Shown here piece by piece: positions 34,176-42,961 of a stretch of DNA of 64,000 nt. The notes under the pieces were generated by a model that had not been told where the DNA came from, ran no database searches, and saw only the letters and a list, made by a program, of their open reading frames with translations. This DNA comes from DASYAN01 sp034431765 (GTDB taxonomy: Bacteria; Chloroflexota; Ktedonobacteria; Ktedonobacterales; Ktedonobacteraceae): contig DAOUDD010000135.1 in NCBI GenBank assembly GCA_034431765.1, positions 36,727 through 100,726 on the forward strand. Direction: 5' to 3'. The number at the start of each line of letters is the position of its first letter. Position 1 is the first letter of the stretch. Position numbers and translations under genes: made by a program.

Positions 34176-34388
34176 ATGTTACGATTGAAAATTAAAGAGA
34201 TAGCGGATGCTAAAGGTATCAACCAGGGTAAGCTGTCAAGATTAGCAGATGTTGGCTATTCAACCATTCGGCGTATCTTTGATGATCCACATTACTCAGT
34301 TAACTTCACGACGTTAGAGCGGATTGCAAAAGCGTTGGACGTACGCGCATTGGAGCTTTTAGAAGAGGTTCCTGATGCTCAAGAATAG
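34176..34388 (+). CDS. XRE-family helix-turn-helix regulator
   Basis: The 70-residue protein is a single Cro/C1-type helix-turn-helix: LRLKIKEIADAKGINQGKL, SRLADVGYSTIRRIF (recognition helix) and TTLERIAKALDVRALELLEE. GGAG lies 6 bp before the ATG. It has no effector domain. It may control itself or a neighbour; the divergent nuclease gene starts about 215 bp away. It is a separate unit from the HD gene downstream. Confidence 0.88.
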   Translation: MLRLKIKEIADAKGINQGKLSRLADVGYSTIRRIFDDPHYSVNFTTLERIAKALDVRALELLEEVPDAQE

Positions 34389-34470
34389 CATCTGATCGTC
34401 CTCCTGTATGCTATAATGTTCTCCAAACGAGCAGGAACATTACGCACAAGTATATGGATGAGGGAAGAGT

Positions 34471-35076
34471 ATGCCGACACGAGAAGACGCCTATCATTTG
34501 ATGACGCAGCATGTCAAGAATGAGAATTTGCAGAAACACATGCTGGCAGTTGAGGTCGCGATGCGCTTTTATGCTCGCAAGTTTGGGGAGAATGAGGAGC
34601 TGTGGGCTATCACCGGCCTGCTGCATGATAGTGACTACGAGGAGTATCCTGATCTGCGCACGCATACGCAGGTAACGGCGCAATGGCTACACGATGGTGG
34701 TTACGATCCGCGCATCATCTACGCAATTCTTGCGCACAACGATGTAAACGCAGCAACTCATCCGCGCACCGATCTGCTCTCGAAGGGTCTCTACGCCTGC
34801 GACGAGGTGACCGGAATGGTTACGGCTACAGCATTGGTGAGGCCAAATAAAAATATTTACGGACTCGAAGTCTCATCTGTGCGCAAGAAAATGAAGTCTA
34901 AGGGCTTTGCAGCCGGGGTCAACCGCGAGGATCTGGTGAAGGGTGCGGCAGAGCTGGGTGTGGACCTGGATGAACATATCGCGTTTGTCATTGAGGCAAT
35001 GACTAGTATCGCCGACACGTTGGGGCTGGCTGGCACATCTGAACACATAGAGGAAAAGGCGACACAATCTTCGTAA
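34471..35076 (+). CDS. HD domain (HDIG-like) hydrolase
   Basis: The 201-residue protein has an HD fold with H23, LLHDSDYEEYP (H52, D53) and HTQVTAQWLHDGGYD, followed by a helix with ILAHNDVNAATHPR. The metal ligands for a phosphohydrolase are present. Related small HD proteins are common in Chloroflexota and Firmicutes and lack a proven substrate. The weak site GAAGAG lies before the ATG. Confidence 0.82.
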   Translation: MPTREDAYHLMTQHVKNENLQKHMLAVEVAMRFYARKFGENEELWAITGLLHDSDYEEYPDLRTHTQVTAQWLHDGGYDPRIIYAILAHNDVNAATHPRTDLLSKGLYACDEVTGMVTATALVRPNKNIYGLEVSSVRKKMKSKGFAAGVNREDLVKGAAELGVDLDEHIAFVIEAMTSIADTLGLAGTSEHIEEKATQSS

Positions 35077-35206
35077 AGATACTTGTAGGAAGTTCAACGT
35101 AATTGGCAGCGTGCCTTTTGGATGTCTATACCCGAAAAGAGATTTCGGTTTTCGTTGTGTTTATCGCGGCAGAGCAGACTTCTGACCGCTATCATCCTTA
35201 AGAACT

Positions 35207-35647
35207 ATGCAGAATCGGCAATTATTCGGTCAGAAACAGCAGTCTTCGCGCCTCTTCACCGCCAGCGAAGTTGCAGAATACGAGTACTGTCCCCTTGCCT
35301 GGTGGTACGAGAAGCACGAGCCATTGGTCGCAGCAGATACCGAGGAACTTTTCGCCACTATGGTCGAAATGGAGCAGGAGCGCGGCCCGCAAGCAACGGC
35401 GCTACCCGAATACCAGGTCATCGAGCAGTTGCTTGTACGGCGCGGTGCCTTTGAGGAGGGCCGTCTACAACATGAAGAGCACGCGGAGGCGGTAGCTGCT
35501 GCGGGTATCACCGACTTTGACGAGATCGCTGAAGAACGCACGCCTACACCTGGTATTTTAAGCAATATACGCCAGATTACAATGATCATTACTGTGCTTG
35601 CGGCAATGGCAGTACTGTTCATTCTGGCTTCATTCTTGTTGCACTGA
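35207..35647 (+). CDS. Membrane-anchored protein with the N-terminal cysteine motif of Cas4/Dna2 nucleases
   Basis: The 146-residue protein begins with FTASEVAEYEYCPLAWWYE, the pattern of the first Fe-S cysteine of Cas4/AddB/Dna2-type nucleases (here C28, with the CP-x-x-W signature). A charged middle region follows (about 35-120). A C-terminal membrane helix lies at about 126-146 (MIITVLAAMAVLFILASFLL). No nuclease core is present; that is encoded by the next gene 17 bp downstream. I infer that the two proteins assemble to complete the four-cysteine cluster at the membrane. The start has only a weak AAGAA site. Confidence 0.68.
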   Translation: MQNRQLFGQKQQSSRLFTASEVAEYEYCPLAWWYEKHEPLVAADTEELFATMVEMEQERGPQATALPEYQVIEQLLVRRGAFEEGRLQHEEHAEAVAAAGITDFDEIAEERTPTPGILSNIRQITMIITVLAAMAVLFILASFLLH

Positions 35648-35664
35648 AAAGAGGACGCTTACCC

Positions 35665-36228
35665 ATGCTCAGTAGTATCTTGCTTCCAATCGGACTGAGC
35701 CTGCTTCTCCTCACGCTCATCCTGCTGATCCTGCTGCGCAACGAACGCCGCTACCAACGGCAACGCCTTGTTACTGAGCGCCATACTGTTCTGGGTCTAC
35801 CACCAGGTGAGCTCGTGTACGAAGACGCCGATGGGCAGGGTGAGACGCTCCATTCGGAACAGTACCCGCTGATTGGTAAGCCTGACTACATTGTAAAGCA
35901 GGCTGACGGACGCCTGATACCTATTGAGCTGAAGCTCTCCGTGCAAAACGTTGCTGCCCCCTATAGCAACCACGTCATGCAGATTGCCGCCTACTGCCTG
36001 CTTCTGGAAGAGTACACAGAGCTTCCACCAACACACGGTATTCTGCGCTACGCTGACCGCGATTTCACCGTGGACTACACTCCCACGCTACGAAAAAAAG
36101 TGCTGCGCCTGCTTGAAGAGATGCAGCGCAGCACAGAGCAACAGCCGCCCGCCTTGCAGAAGCAGCGCGTTGCCAAGTGCCGCGTCTGCACCTTCCAGCC
36201 TATCTGCCCGATAGGACGAGGGAAATAA
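35665..36228 (+). CDS. Membrane-anchored Cas4-like PD-(D/E)XK nuclease lacking the first cysteine
   Basis: The 187-residue protein has an N-terminal membrane helix (about 3-24) and a RecB/Cas4-type core: D74 (GKPDYIV), E88 and K90 (PIELKLS), and the QxxxY motif Q106-Y110 (HVMQIAAYCLLLEE). C-terminal Fe-S cysteines are C172, C175 and C181 (KCRVCTFQPIC). The fourth cysteine expected at the N-terminus is absent, because a helix occupies that end; it is found in the partner gene 17 bp upstream. A DNA nuclease tethered to the membrane is the natural reading. There are no CRISPR repeats or cas1/cas2 genes in the window. GAGGA precedes the ATG. Confidence 0.78.
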   Translation: MLSSILLPIGLSLLLLTLILLILLRNERRYQRQRLVTERHTVLGLPPGELVYEDADGQGETLHSEQYPLIGKPDYIVKQADGRLIPIELKLSVQNVAAPYSNHVMQIAAYCLLLEEYTELPPTHGILRYADRDFTVDYTPTLRKKVLRLLEEMQRSTEQQPPALQKQRVAKCRVCTFQPICPIGRGK

Positions 36229-36232
36229 CCAA

Positions 36233-36261
36233 TTGACATTCCCCCCCGAGAACGCTACACT
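36233..36261 (+). promoter_or_regulatory. Promoter of the TIGR00300 gene
   Basis: TTGACA (36233-36238) and TACACT (36256-36261) are 17 bp apart. The spacer contains a run of seven C residues. The leader would be about 60 nt. Confidence 0.65.
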
Positions 36262-36327
36262 AGCAGCATTATAGAGGCAGCGAAGCGCCTATTTTCCATA
36301 TTTTAGGAGTAGAGAGAGAAGAGTTAT

Positions 36328-37548
36328 ATGGGTACAGTTCATGAAGTAATGGAACTGAGCGGACACATTATCGATTCCTGGACCTTGCCACGAACCTGGG
36401 ACATCATTATGGATCGCGGCGGCAATTTTGAGGTGGAAGAGATGCGTGTGGGAGTACATAAAAGCGAGACGAGCTATGCACGGCTCAAAATCCTGGCACC
36501 GGATGAAGAAGTACTAGACCGTATTCTCTCGGAGCTGCAACAACTGGGTGCGGTTCTGGTCCATGGCTCGGATGCCCATACTGAAGCAGTCGAGCAGAAT
36601 GGTGTGCTGCCCGCTCGCTTCTACTCTACTACCAATCTGCCAACTCAGGTGCGGCTCCATGGACAGTGGGTGAACGTGGAGCAGATTGAGATGGATGTGG
36701 TGATTGTGGTGAATTGGGAGCAGAAACGAGCGTATTGCAAGCCGATGCATGAGGTCGTTGTTGGTGAACAGGTGGTCACCGGCCATGACGGAATACGCGT
36801 CCAACCATATACTCGTGAACGTGAACACGAAGCCTTTGCGTTTATGCGCAGTGATGTCTCGTCTGAAAAAACAAAGGTTCTGGAGATTCACGAGATCGCG
36901 CGCCAGATGAAAGAGACACGTAAGCGCAACGGTAAAATTCTCTTCGTGCTCGGTCCCGCCGTCATTCATACTGGGGCGGGTCGCTATGTTGCGGAACTGC
37001 TGCGTCGTGGTTACGTCCAGGTTATCTTCGGTGGTAATGCTATTGTGACACATGATGTTGAGTCAGCGCTCTATAGCACTTCTCTGGGGGTGAATCTGCA
37101 AACGGGCGAGCAAGTTGAGGGTGGACATCGCAATCACCTGCGTGCAATCAATGCCATCCGCGCCGTTGGTTCACTAGAGAAGGCGATTGAGGTCGCGTTG
37201 CTGCGCGAGGGGATTGCGTACGAAGCCATCAAGCATAATGTCCCGATGGTGCTGGCCGGCTCCATTCGTGATGACGGTCCCATGCCAGGTGTCATTTCAG
37301 ATATGATGGAGGCGCAGCGCCGTATGCGTGCTGAGGTACAGAATGGTGTCGAAATGGCGATTATGGTCTCCTCAATGCTGCATGCTATCGCCACAGGCAA
37401 CCTCCTCCCCGCTCGTGTACGCACCGTTGTTGTTGATATCAACCCTGCCGTTGTCACTAAGCTGGCTGATCGCGGCAGCTTCCAGGCAGCAGGATTGGTC
37501 ACTGATGCCGAGCTATTTTTACGTGAACTGGTCGAAGCCCTGTCATAG
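36328..37548 (+). CDS. TIGR00300 family protein (archaeal-type ornithine cyclodeaminase / LOR-SDH-like)
   Basis: The 406-residue protein matches the TIGR00300/LOR-SDH layout: an N-terminal domain starting ELSGHIIDSWTLPRTWDII with EVEEMRVGVHKSETSYA, and a C-terminal nucleotide-binding region with FVLGPAVIHTGAG, VIFGGNAIVTHDVE and VPMVLAGSIRDDGPMPG. A methanogen member converts ornithine to proline and ammonia, and the cyanobacterial arginine dihydrolase AgrE carries a related C-terminal domain. The same reaction is likely here but not certain. It has its own promoter and lies upstream of the histidine kinase gene with a 43-bp gap. No other arginine-degradation genes are adjacent. Confidence 0.82.
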   Translation: MGTVHEVMELSGHIIDSWTLPRTWDIIMDRGGNFEVEEMRVGVHKSETSYARLKILAPDEEVLDRILSELQQLGAVLVHGSDAHTEAVEQNGVLPARFYSTTNLPTQVRLHGQWVNVEQIEMDVVIVVNWEQKRAYCKPMHEVVVGEQVVTGHDGIRVQPYTREREHEAFAFMRSDVSSEKTKVLEIHEIARQMKETRKRNGKILFVLGPAVIHTGAGRYVAELLRRGYVQVIFGGNAIVTHDVESALYSTSLGVNLQTGEQVEGGHRNHLRAINAIRAVGSLEKAIEVALLREGIAYEAIKHNVPMVLAGSIRDDGPMPGVISDMMEAQRRMRAEVQNGVEMAIMVSSMLHAIATGNLLPARVRTVVVDINPAVVTKLADRGSFQAAGLVTDAELFLRELVEALS

Positions 37549-37591
37549 TCTCTCTACCCTTCCCCAAATATATCGTTAAAAGAGCTTACAT

Positions 37592-40500
37592 ATGAAAGAC
37601 ACAACACAACGCCAGGTCGTTCAAATGCCCCAACGCAATTTGCTCACGCAATTGCGTAGTCGCCTCATCCTCTCTATTGCTGCCCTCGTGTTTAGCCTCC
37701 TCCTCAGCGCTTCCGCCGGCATCTATGTCTCGTTCAACCAGCAGCAGCTCGGAACAAACAAAGTTACACTTCATGACAATGTCAACGGCCTTTTAGAAGG
37801 TCTTGTGAATCAGGAGACAGGACTACGTGGCTACGTTGCAACAAATGACAACGCTTTTCTAGAGCCCTATGCTTCCGGTCAGGTGCAATACAATACAGAT
37901 CTGCAGAAGGTAAAGGATGTTGTACTCAATAATCCTGATTTTCGTGCAACTGAAGGTGCACTTACACAGGTCGAAGAGCGTGCAGCAGATTGGAGCACGA
38001 CCTTCGCAGATGTTCAACTCGCTGATATGCGCAATAGCAATCTCACCGCTGCACGTGACACAAAAACGAACCTGCAGGGCAAAGCGCTCTTTGATGCTAT
38101 TCGCGGGGCTACTGATCGCTTGCGGCAAACGAGTGATAGTGATCTGTCTGCCTTGCAAACTCGTGCAAATATTATTAACTACAGTATTCTCGGCCTCGCT
38201 CTGTTGCTCACCATCCTCGTCATCTCCTGGCTCTGGTATACGTTCAATCGCTTCACGCGGTTACAGCGTACACAGATGGAAAACTTGAAGACGATTGCAG
38301 AAGATTTTGGTAGAGGCAATCTCTCCACCCGCTTTGAGGAGGGAGCAGATGTTGAATTCAATCAGGTCGGACGCACCTTCAATGTGATGGCCCAAACTCT
38401 GCAAGAACAACAAGAAATTTTAAGAGATCGCGATATTCTTGAGCAAGTTTCCCAGCTAAACGCAATCCTCACCGAGAGCCTGGATCTCACAAATCTGATG
38501 GAGCTGTTCTTCCACCGTATCTTTACCTTGCTGGACCTCCAGGTGGCCGCACTCTACCTCTACAATCCTCAACAAAAAACGCTCGTACTCTTCGCCTCGT
38601 ATGGAGCACAGAAAGGTAGTGTGCAAAACTCGTTTGCATTTGGTGAGGGTTTTATTGGTCGAGTCGCCCAGGAGCGTGAGCCGCTTTTTATCAGTTCTCG
38701 CAAACAGAATAATTCAAACTTCCAGGTTAGAACACTGGTAGGTGCTGTCTTGCCTGCTGATCTCTATGACCTCCCCCTTATCCACGGCAACGAACTGCTT
38801 GGTGTGCTCGCGGTTGGCTCGATCTACTCAATTAACGATCAGGCGCGCAACGTATTGAATGTTATCAGCAGTACGCTTGCAAGTAGTGTGCACAATGCGC
38901 AAGCGTATGAGCGTATTCAAACACAAACACAAGAGTTGATAAGATCTGCAGAGCAGCAGGAGAAGAGCAACCGCGAACTGCGCCAGCAACGCGACGAGCT
39001 GACAGTACTCAACGCTGCGCTGGAAGAGGCTAACCGTGTCCGTAGCCAGTTCCTCTCAACCATGTCACATGAGCTACGAACGCCCTTGACCTCAATCATC
39101 GGCTTTAGCCAGATGCTTCTACGTCCATCAGCCAAAACCCCATTGAATGAGCGGCAAACTGCAAATATTGAGCGTATTCTGAAAAATGCGCAACATCTGC
39201 TCTCACTCATCAACGACGTGCTCGACCTGGCGAAAATCGAGTCTGGTCGCATGGATATCAACACCGTTGAGATCAATCTGCATGAAATGATCTCCTCCCT
39301 TCTGGACGAGACACGCTCGCTTGCTGTCGAACGTCACCTGCAATTGATCGAAGAGATACCTGATGATATTCCAACTATTGAGACGGATCCACGCAAACTG
39401 CACCAAATCTTGCTCAATCTGGTCTCGAATGCGCTCAAATTTACTGAAAAAGGCTCTGTGACAGTCAAGGTGACGAAACAGCTCCATGTGACTGAAGAGA
39501 AAGGTGATATTGAGCAAGTTGTTATCTCTGTCATCGATACGGGCATTGGCATCCCACTAGAGAAGCAGGAATACATCTTCGACGCTTTCTACCAGGTAGA
39601 TGGCAGCAATAGCCGTAACTATGGTGGAACTGGCCTTGGCTTAGCAATTGTACGTGAGCTGACAACATTGCTAGGTGGCAAGGTAGAGATCCAAAGCCAG
39701 CCAGGGCAGGGGTCAACCTTCAGTATTGTACTGCCGCTGACTGCACGCGATCAACGTTTTATTCAAGATCTGCGCTTGAACACGCTGAGCGAGCACAGCA
39801 TGGCTATGCTCACTTCTCGACCTGTCAGCACACAGCCCAAAGCACCGGAGTCTCTCCCCTCTACCTCTTACTTAGATACAGAAAACGGCCAGCACCTGAT
39901 TGTTGCTATCGACGATAACGCAGATGTGTTGCAGCTTATCACAGCTGCGCTGGAACAGAGTCCTTATCGGGTGGTAGGAGTACAGGACTCCACGCAGGCA
40001 TTGAGTGTTGTACAGAAACTTCAACCAAAAGCGATTACGCTGGATGTGATGATGCCAAAGATGAATGGCTGGCAAATTCTTCATCAGCTCAAATCCAATC
40101 CTGCTACCGCCCCAATCCCTGTCATCTTGCTAACAGTGTTAGAGGACCGCTCGGCAGGATATGTGCTGGGAGCCGATGAGTACCTGGTTAAACCGGTTGC
40201 ACGAGACGCTCTCCTCAATGTTCTACAACAGTTAACTTCCAGAGGGCTTCCACCATTTAGTGAAGGAGGCTCACCGCCTCAGGAAACTGAGGTTACGCAT
40301 GTATCATTGCTAGAAGACAATAGAGCATCTGAGGGAGCAAAATCAATCCTATTGATCCACCATGAGCAAGACGTTCAGAATTTAGTGGAGCGGCTCGTGC
40401 GCGATACTGGCTATAGTTTGCAAACAACTACGCACGACCAGGATGTGGTAAAGCTCATTGAGCAAACTCACCCGGACCTGCTGATGATGCTCATTCAACT

Positions 40501-40696
40501 CGGTGACAACAAACATCTACTTTCAGAGCAGTCAGGTACTATACAAAAACTACTTCCAGAAGGTGCTTCTTCTCCAACCTCAGCAGAGCGTTCCGGTCCA
40601 ATATCGCTTGGAGGTGATCAACAAAAGATGCCTTCTTCCGAGAAAACAACCCTTCCTTCCTATTCAGAAAGAGATTTTAACTGTGAAAACGTATAG
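37592..40696 (+). CDS. Hybrid sensor histidine kinase (CHASE3-HAMP-GAF-HisKA-HATPase-REC-REC')
   Basis: The 1034-residue membrane protein has TM1 at about 24-46 and an extracytoplasmic CHASE3-like helical sensor (about 50-190, with NQETGLRGYVATND). TM2 lies at about 195-217, followed by HAMP, a GAF domain (about 300-430) and a coiled coil. HisKA has MSHELRTPLTSIIGFSQML (phospho-acceptor H493). The HATPase has DTGIGIP and GGTGLGLAI. A first receiver has acceptor D818 (ITLDVMMPKMNGW). A second receiver-like segment (about 915-965) has lost the acceptor Asp (DLLMMLIQL). The signal is unknown. The CheY-like gene starts 73 bp downstream. Confidence 0.9.
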   Translation: MKDTTQRQVVQMPQRNLLTQLRSRLILSIAALVFSLLLSASAGIYVSFNQQQLGTNKVTLHDNVNGLLEGLVNQETGLRGYVATNDNAFLEPYASGQVQYNTDLQKVKDVVLNNPDFRATEGALTQVEERAADWSTTFADVQLADMRNSNLTAARDTKTNLQGKALFDAIRGATDRLRQTSDSDLSALQTRANIINYSILGLALLLTILVISWLWYTFNRFTRLQRTQMENLKTIAEDFGRGNLSTRFEEGADVEFNQVGRTFNVMAQTLQEQQEILRDRDILEQVSQLNAILTESLDLTNLMELFFHRIFTLLDLQVAALYLYNPQQKTLVLFASYGAQKGSVQNSFAFGEGFIGRVAQEREPLFISSRKQNNSNFQVRTLVGAVLPADLYDLPLIHGNELLGVLAVGSIYSINDQARNVLNVISSTLASSVHNAQAYERIQTQTQELIRSAEQQEKSNRELRQQRDELTVLNAALEEANRVRSQFLSTMSHELRTPLTSIIGFSQMLLRPSAKTPLNERQTANIERILKNAQHLLSLINDVLDLAKIESGRMDINTVEINLHEMISSLLDETRSLAVERHLQLIEEIPDDIPTIETDPRKLHQILLNLVSNALKFTEKGSVTVKVTKQLHVTEEKGDIEQVVISVIDTGIGIPLEKQEYIFDAFYQVDGSNSRNYGGTGLGLAIVRELTTLLGGKVEIQSQPGQGSTFSIVLPLTARDQRFIQDLRLNTLSEHSMAMLTSRPVSTQPKAPESLPSTSYLDTENGQHLIVAIDDNADVLQLITAALEQSPYRVVGVQDSTQALSVVQKLQPKAITLDVMMPKMNGWQILHQLKSNPATAPIPVILLTVLEDRSAGYVLGADEYLVKPVARDALLNVLQQLTSRGLPPFSEGGSPPQETEVTHVSLLEDNRASEGAKSILLIHHEQDVQNLVERLVRDTGYSLQTTTHDQDVVKLIEQTHPDLLMMLIQLGDNKHLLSEQSGTIQKLLPEGASSPTSAERSGPISLGGDQQKMPSSEKTTLPSYSERDFNCENV

Positions 40697-40769
40697 ATCA
40701 TATAGAGAGTAATAAGCTCGCCTAGTTAAAGTGAGAGAAAATTTCAGGTAGTGGAGGAGCCTCGCAACC

Positions 40770-41165
40770 TTGCAGCAAAACAATTTACACAAGCAGATTC
40801 TCATAGTTGATGATAGTGAAGATATGCGCACGCTCTTAGGACAGATTCTGGAAGAGGAAGAGCAGTATCACCTGCACTTCGCCGATTCGGGAGCCGTTGC
40901 GTTGGAAACCGCACAACAAATCCATCCTGATCTGATTCTGATGGATATGTCTATGCCTGGAGTGAGTGGGTGGGAAACAGTTAAACGACTGCGACAACTA
41001 CCTCAGTTCGCTCACACCCCCATTCTCGCTATCACAGCTCACGTCTCACAGGCCGATCAAGAACGGGCTAGAGCTATTGGTTGTAATGGACATGTGGGCA
41101 AACCCTTCGACGTAGTCACTGTCCTGGATACAGTAGAGCAGATACTACACGCTTCAAAGATTTGA
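40770..41165 (+). CDS. Single-domain response regulator (CheY-like)
   Basis: The 131-residue receiver domain has the acidic pair in VDDSED (about 14-19), acceptor D59 (LILMDMSMPGVSGW), a Thr in AITAH, and the conserved lysine in HVGKPFD. No output domain is present. The start is TTG, with GGAGGAG 10 bp upstream. It is the likely partner of the hybrid kinase just upstream, either as a final receiver or as a phosphate sink. Confidence 0.9.
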   Translation: MQQNNLHKQILIVDDSEDMRTLLGQILEEEEQYHLHFADSGAVALETAQQIHPDLILMDMSMPGVSGWETVKRLRQLPQFAHTPILAITAHVSQADQERARAIGCNGHVGKPFDVVTVLDTVEQILHASKI

Positions 41166-41196
41166 TAGAGACGGCGCTAAACGATGCTAGACGACG

Positions 41197-42156
41197 CTAT
41201 GCCTGTGTTCGCTCCGCCATAGCAGCAATCCGCTTAGCCACCTGTTGTAGCTCGTCGTGCAGTTCGGCTGGCTGCCGCACCACAAATGAACAGCGCAAGT
41301 TGATCAGAACATAGGCAATCCAGTCCAGATGTTCCACGTAGCAATGCAATAGCACGCCTTCTGTCACCTGTTCCAGCCAGGCCAGACCAGGAGGCACATT
41401 CTGTCGCGCCTCTTCAAGGGTCATCTCCAGTAAAACTTCAATGCGCCATGTACCAGGGGTCTGCGATATCGAGCGTAGCACAAATTCCAGGCAATCAAAA
41501 TGCTCTGGTCGCGCAAATGTGGCCTCAGAAATACTTACCTGTATAACGCGGTCCAGGCGAAACGTCCGTAAATCCTGCCGGAAGTGACAGAAGCCAACGG
41601 TATACCAGAAACCTGAACGATAGACCAGACCGTAAGGATCAACATCTCGCTCCATCTCTGGAGCATTATAGGATTGATAGCGCATGTGCACACAACGTCC
41701 CTGCTGACTGGCGTTACAGAATGTGACGACAATATCGTGATGCGGAGTCTTCTGCGCTGCCACAACATCGAATATCAGCATCTCCTGTACTGCCTGGACT
41801 TGCCTGCGTAACGCCTCTGGTAAAACTCGTTCCACCTTTGCCAGCGCCCCCTCAACAGCAGGAGCCGCCATCATCAATCCAAGCTTTCGAGCAGCGAGCA
41901 AGCCGAGTGTCAGAGCTAATGCCTCATCATCTGTAAACATCAACGGTGGCAATTTATAGCCGGGCCGCAAACGATACGTCGCATAGCGTCCCCGCCCAGA
42001 CTCCACTGGAATCCCCAGATCTTGTAACATTGTGATATAGCGCCGTACCGTGCGCGTATCCACCTCTAGTCTCCCTGCCAGATCCGGCCCACTCAACTGC
42101 CCACGCGATTGCAGCAATTCTAGCACCGTCAACACTCGCGTTGTCGGAAAATACAT
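41197..42156 (-). CDS. YafY-type transcriptional regulator (HTH + WYL domain)
   Basis: The 319-residue protein has an N-terminal HTH_11 winged helix (about 1-58, LELLQSRGQLSGPDLAGRL and TVRRYITMLQDLGIPV). A central WYL domain covers about 130-215 (MRYQSYNAPEMERDVDPYGLVYRSGFWY), and a C-terminal WCX region follows. WYL domains sense nucleotides or nucleic-acid fragments, and such proteins often control DNA-damage or defence genes. GGAG lies 7 bp before the ATG. It is transcribed away from the isochorismatase gene. Confidence 0.9.
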   Translation of the reverse strand: MYFPTTRVLTVLELLQSRGQLSGPDLAGRLEVDTRTVRRYITMLQDLGIPVESGRGRYATYRLRPGYKLPPLMFTDDEALALTLGLLAARKLGLMMAAPAVEGALAKVERVLPEALRRQVQAVQEMLIFDVVAAQKTPHHDIVVTFCNASQQGRCVHMRYQSYNAPEMERDVDPYGLVYRSGFWYTVGFCHFRQDLRTFRLDRVIQVSISEATFARPEHFDCLEFVLRSISQTPGTWRIEVLLEMTLEEARQNVPPGLAWLEQVTEGVLLHCYVEHLDWIAYVLINLRCSFVVRQPAELHDELQQVAKRIAAMAERTQA

Positions 42157-42363
42157 TCTATCGCTCCGTCGAAACTTTGTTCCATCGCCTCTACATCTTT
42201 CAATCAGGACTCATTCTACCCTCATTCTCTGTTAAACTCAAGGGACTGTCGTTGTAAATTCTGTGGATGCCAACGGGGAATATCGGTGCATGGGAGGAGA
42301 CCTAACGAGCAGCAAAATGCCGTCAAGTGAAAAAGAGTTCAGTAAAAGGAACAGGAGAGAATG

Positions 42364-42897
42364 ATGTCTAACACTACCGCGCTTGTAATCATCGACATGC
42401 AGGTCGGCCTGCTCAATCCCGTCTATCATAGAGAAGAGGTACTGGCTAACATTCAGACGTTACTAACAAAAGCGCGTACAACAAACATCCCCGTTGTGTA
42501 TGTCCAGCATGACGGCCCGGTTGGTCACGGGCTAGAGGTGAATACACCAGATTGGCAGATTCACCCCGCTATTGCCCCACGAGAAGGTGAGCAGGTCGTT
42601 CACAAACACGCTTCAGACTCATTTCACAACACCGCTCTTAAGGAGGTGTTGGATAGCCAGGGGATTCAACATCTCGTCGTGGTGGGTGGACAGACTGAGT
42701 ATTGCGTCGATACGACGGTGCGACGTGCCACAACGTGCCAATACGACGTAACACTCGTGGGTGATGCACATACCACTCTCGATACCGGAAACTGGCGTGC
42801 CGAGGATATCATCGCCTACCACAACGATCTGCTCGATGGATTCCGCACCGATAACTACAGCATTCTCGTTAGACCAACTTCTATGATAACATTGTAG
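42364..42897 (+). CDS. Isochorismatase-family cysteine hydrolase
   Basis: The 177-residue protein has the family triad D11 (VIIDMQVGL), K81 (VVHKHASDSFHNT) and C114 (GGQTEYCVDTTVRRA). Such proteins hydrolyse amides or vinyl ethers (nicotinamidase and isochorismatase-like). The substrate is unknown. Of two adjacent ATGs the second is chosen, 6 bp from AGGAG. The YcaQ-like gene follows in the same direction, separated by a short coupling ORF. Confidence 0.9.
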   Translation: MSNTTALVIIDMQVGLLNPVYHREEVLANIQTLLTKARTTNIPVVYVQHDGPVGHGLEVNTPDWQIHPAIAPREGEQVVHKHASDSFHNTALKEVLDSQGIQHLVVVGGQTEYCVDTTVRRATTCQYDVTLVGDAHTTLDTGNWRAEDIIAYHNDLLDGFRTDNYSILVRPTSMITL

Positions 42898-42916
42898 GAG
42901 GAGAGAGACAGAACAC

Positions 42917-42961
42917 ATGACGAAACTACCAGAACAACTTAAGAAGGCAAACTTGCTATGA
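42917..42961 (+). CDS. 14-codon leader ORF coupled to the YcaQ-like gene
   Basis: A strong AGGAGGAG site lies 12-19 bp upstream of an ATG that opens 14 codons (MTKLPEQLKKANLL). Its stop overlaps the start of the next gene as ATGA. AAGAAGG inside it serves the downstream ATG. This looks like a translational-coupling leader, or the last trace of a longer gene. It has no family match. Confidence 0.4.
   Translation: MTKLPEQLKKANLL

Noticed and set aside
35207..36228. A CRISPR-Cas locus, suggested by the Cas4-like genes
   Set aside because: No direct-repeat array and no cas1, cas2 or effector gene are present in the window; the proteins are membrane-anchored and split.
40300..40696. A second full receiver domain at the end of the histidine kinase
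   Set aside because: The start of the fold is visible, but the phospho-acceptor Asp is lost and the segment is short, so it was treated as degenerate.
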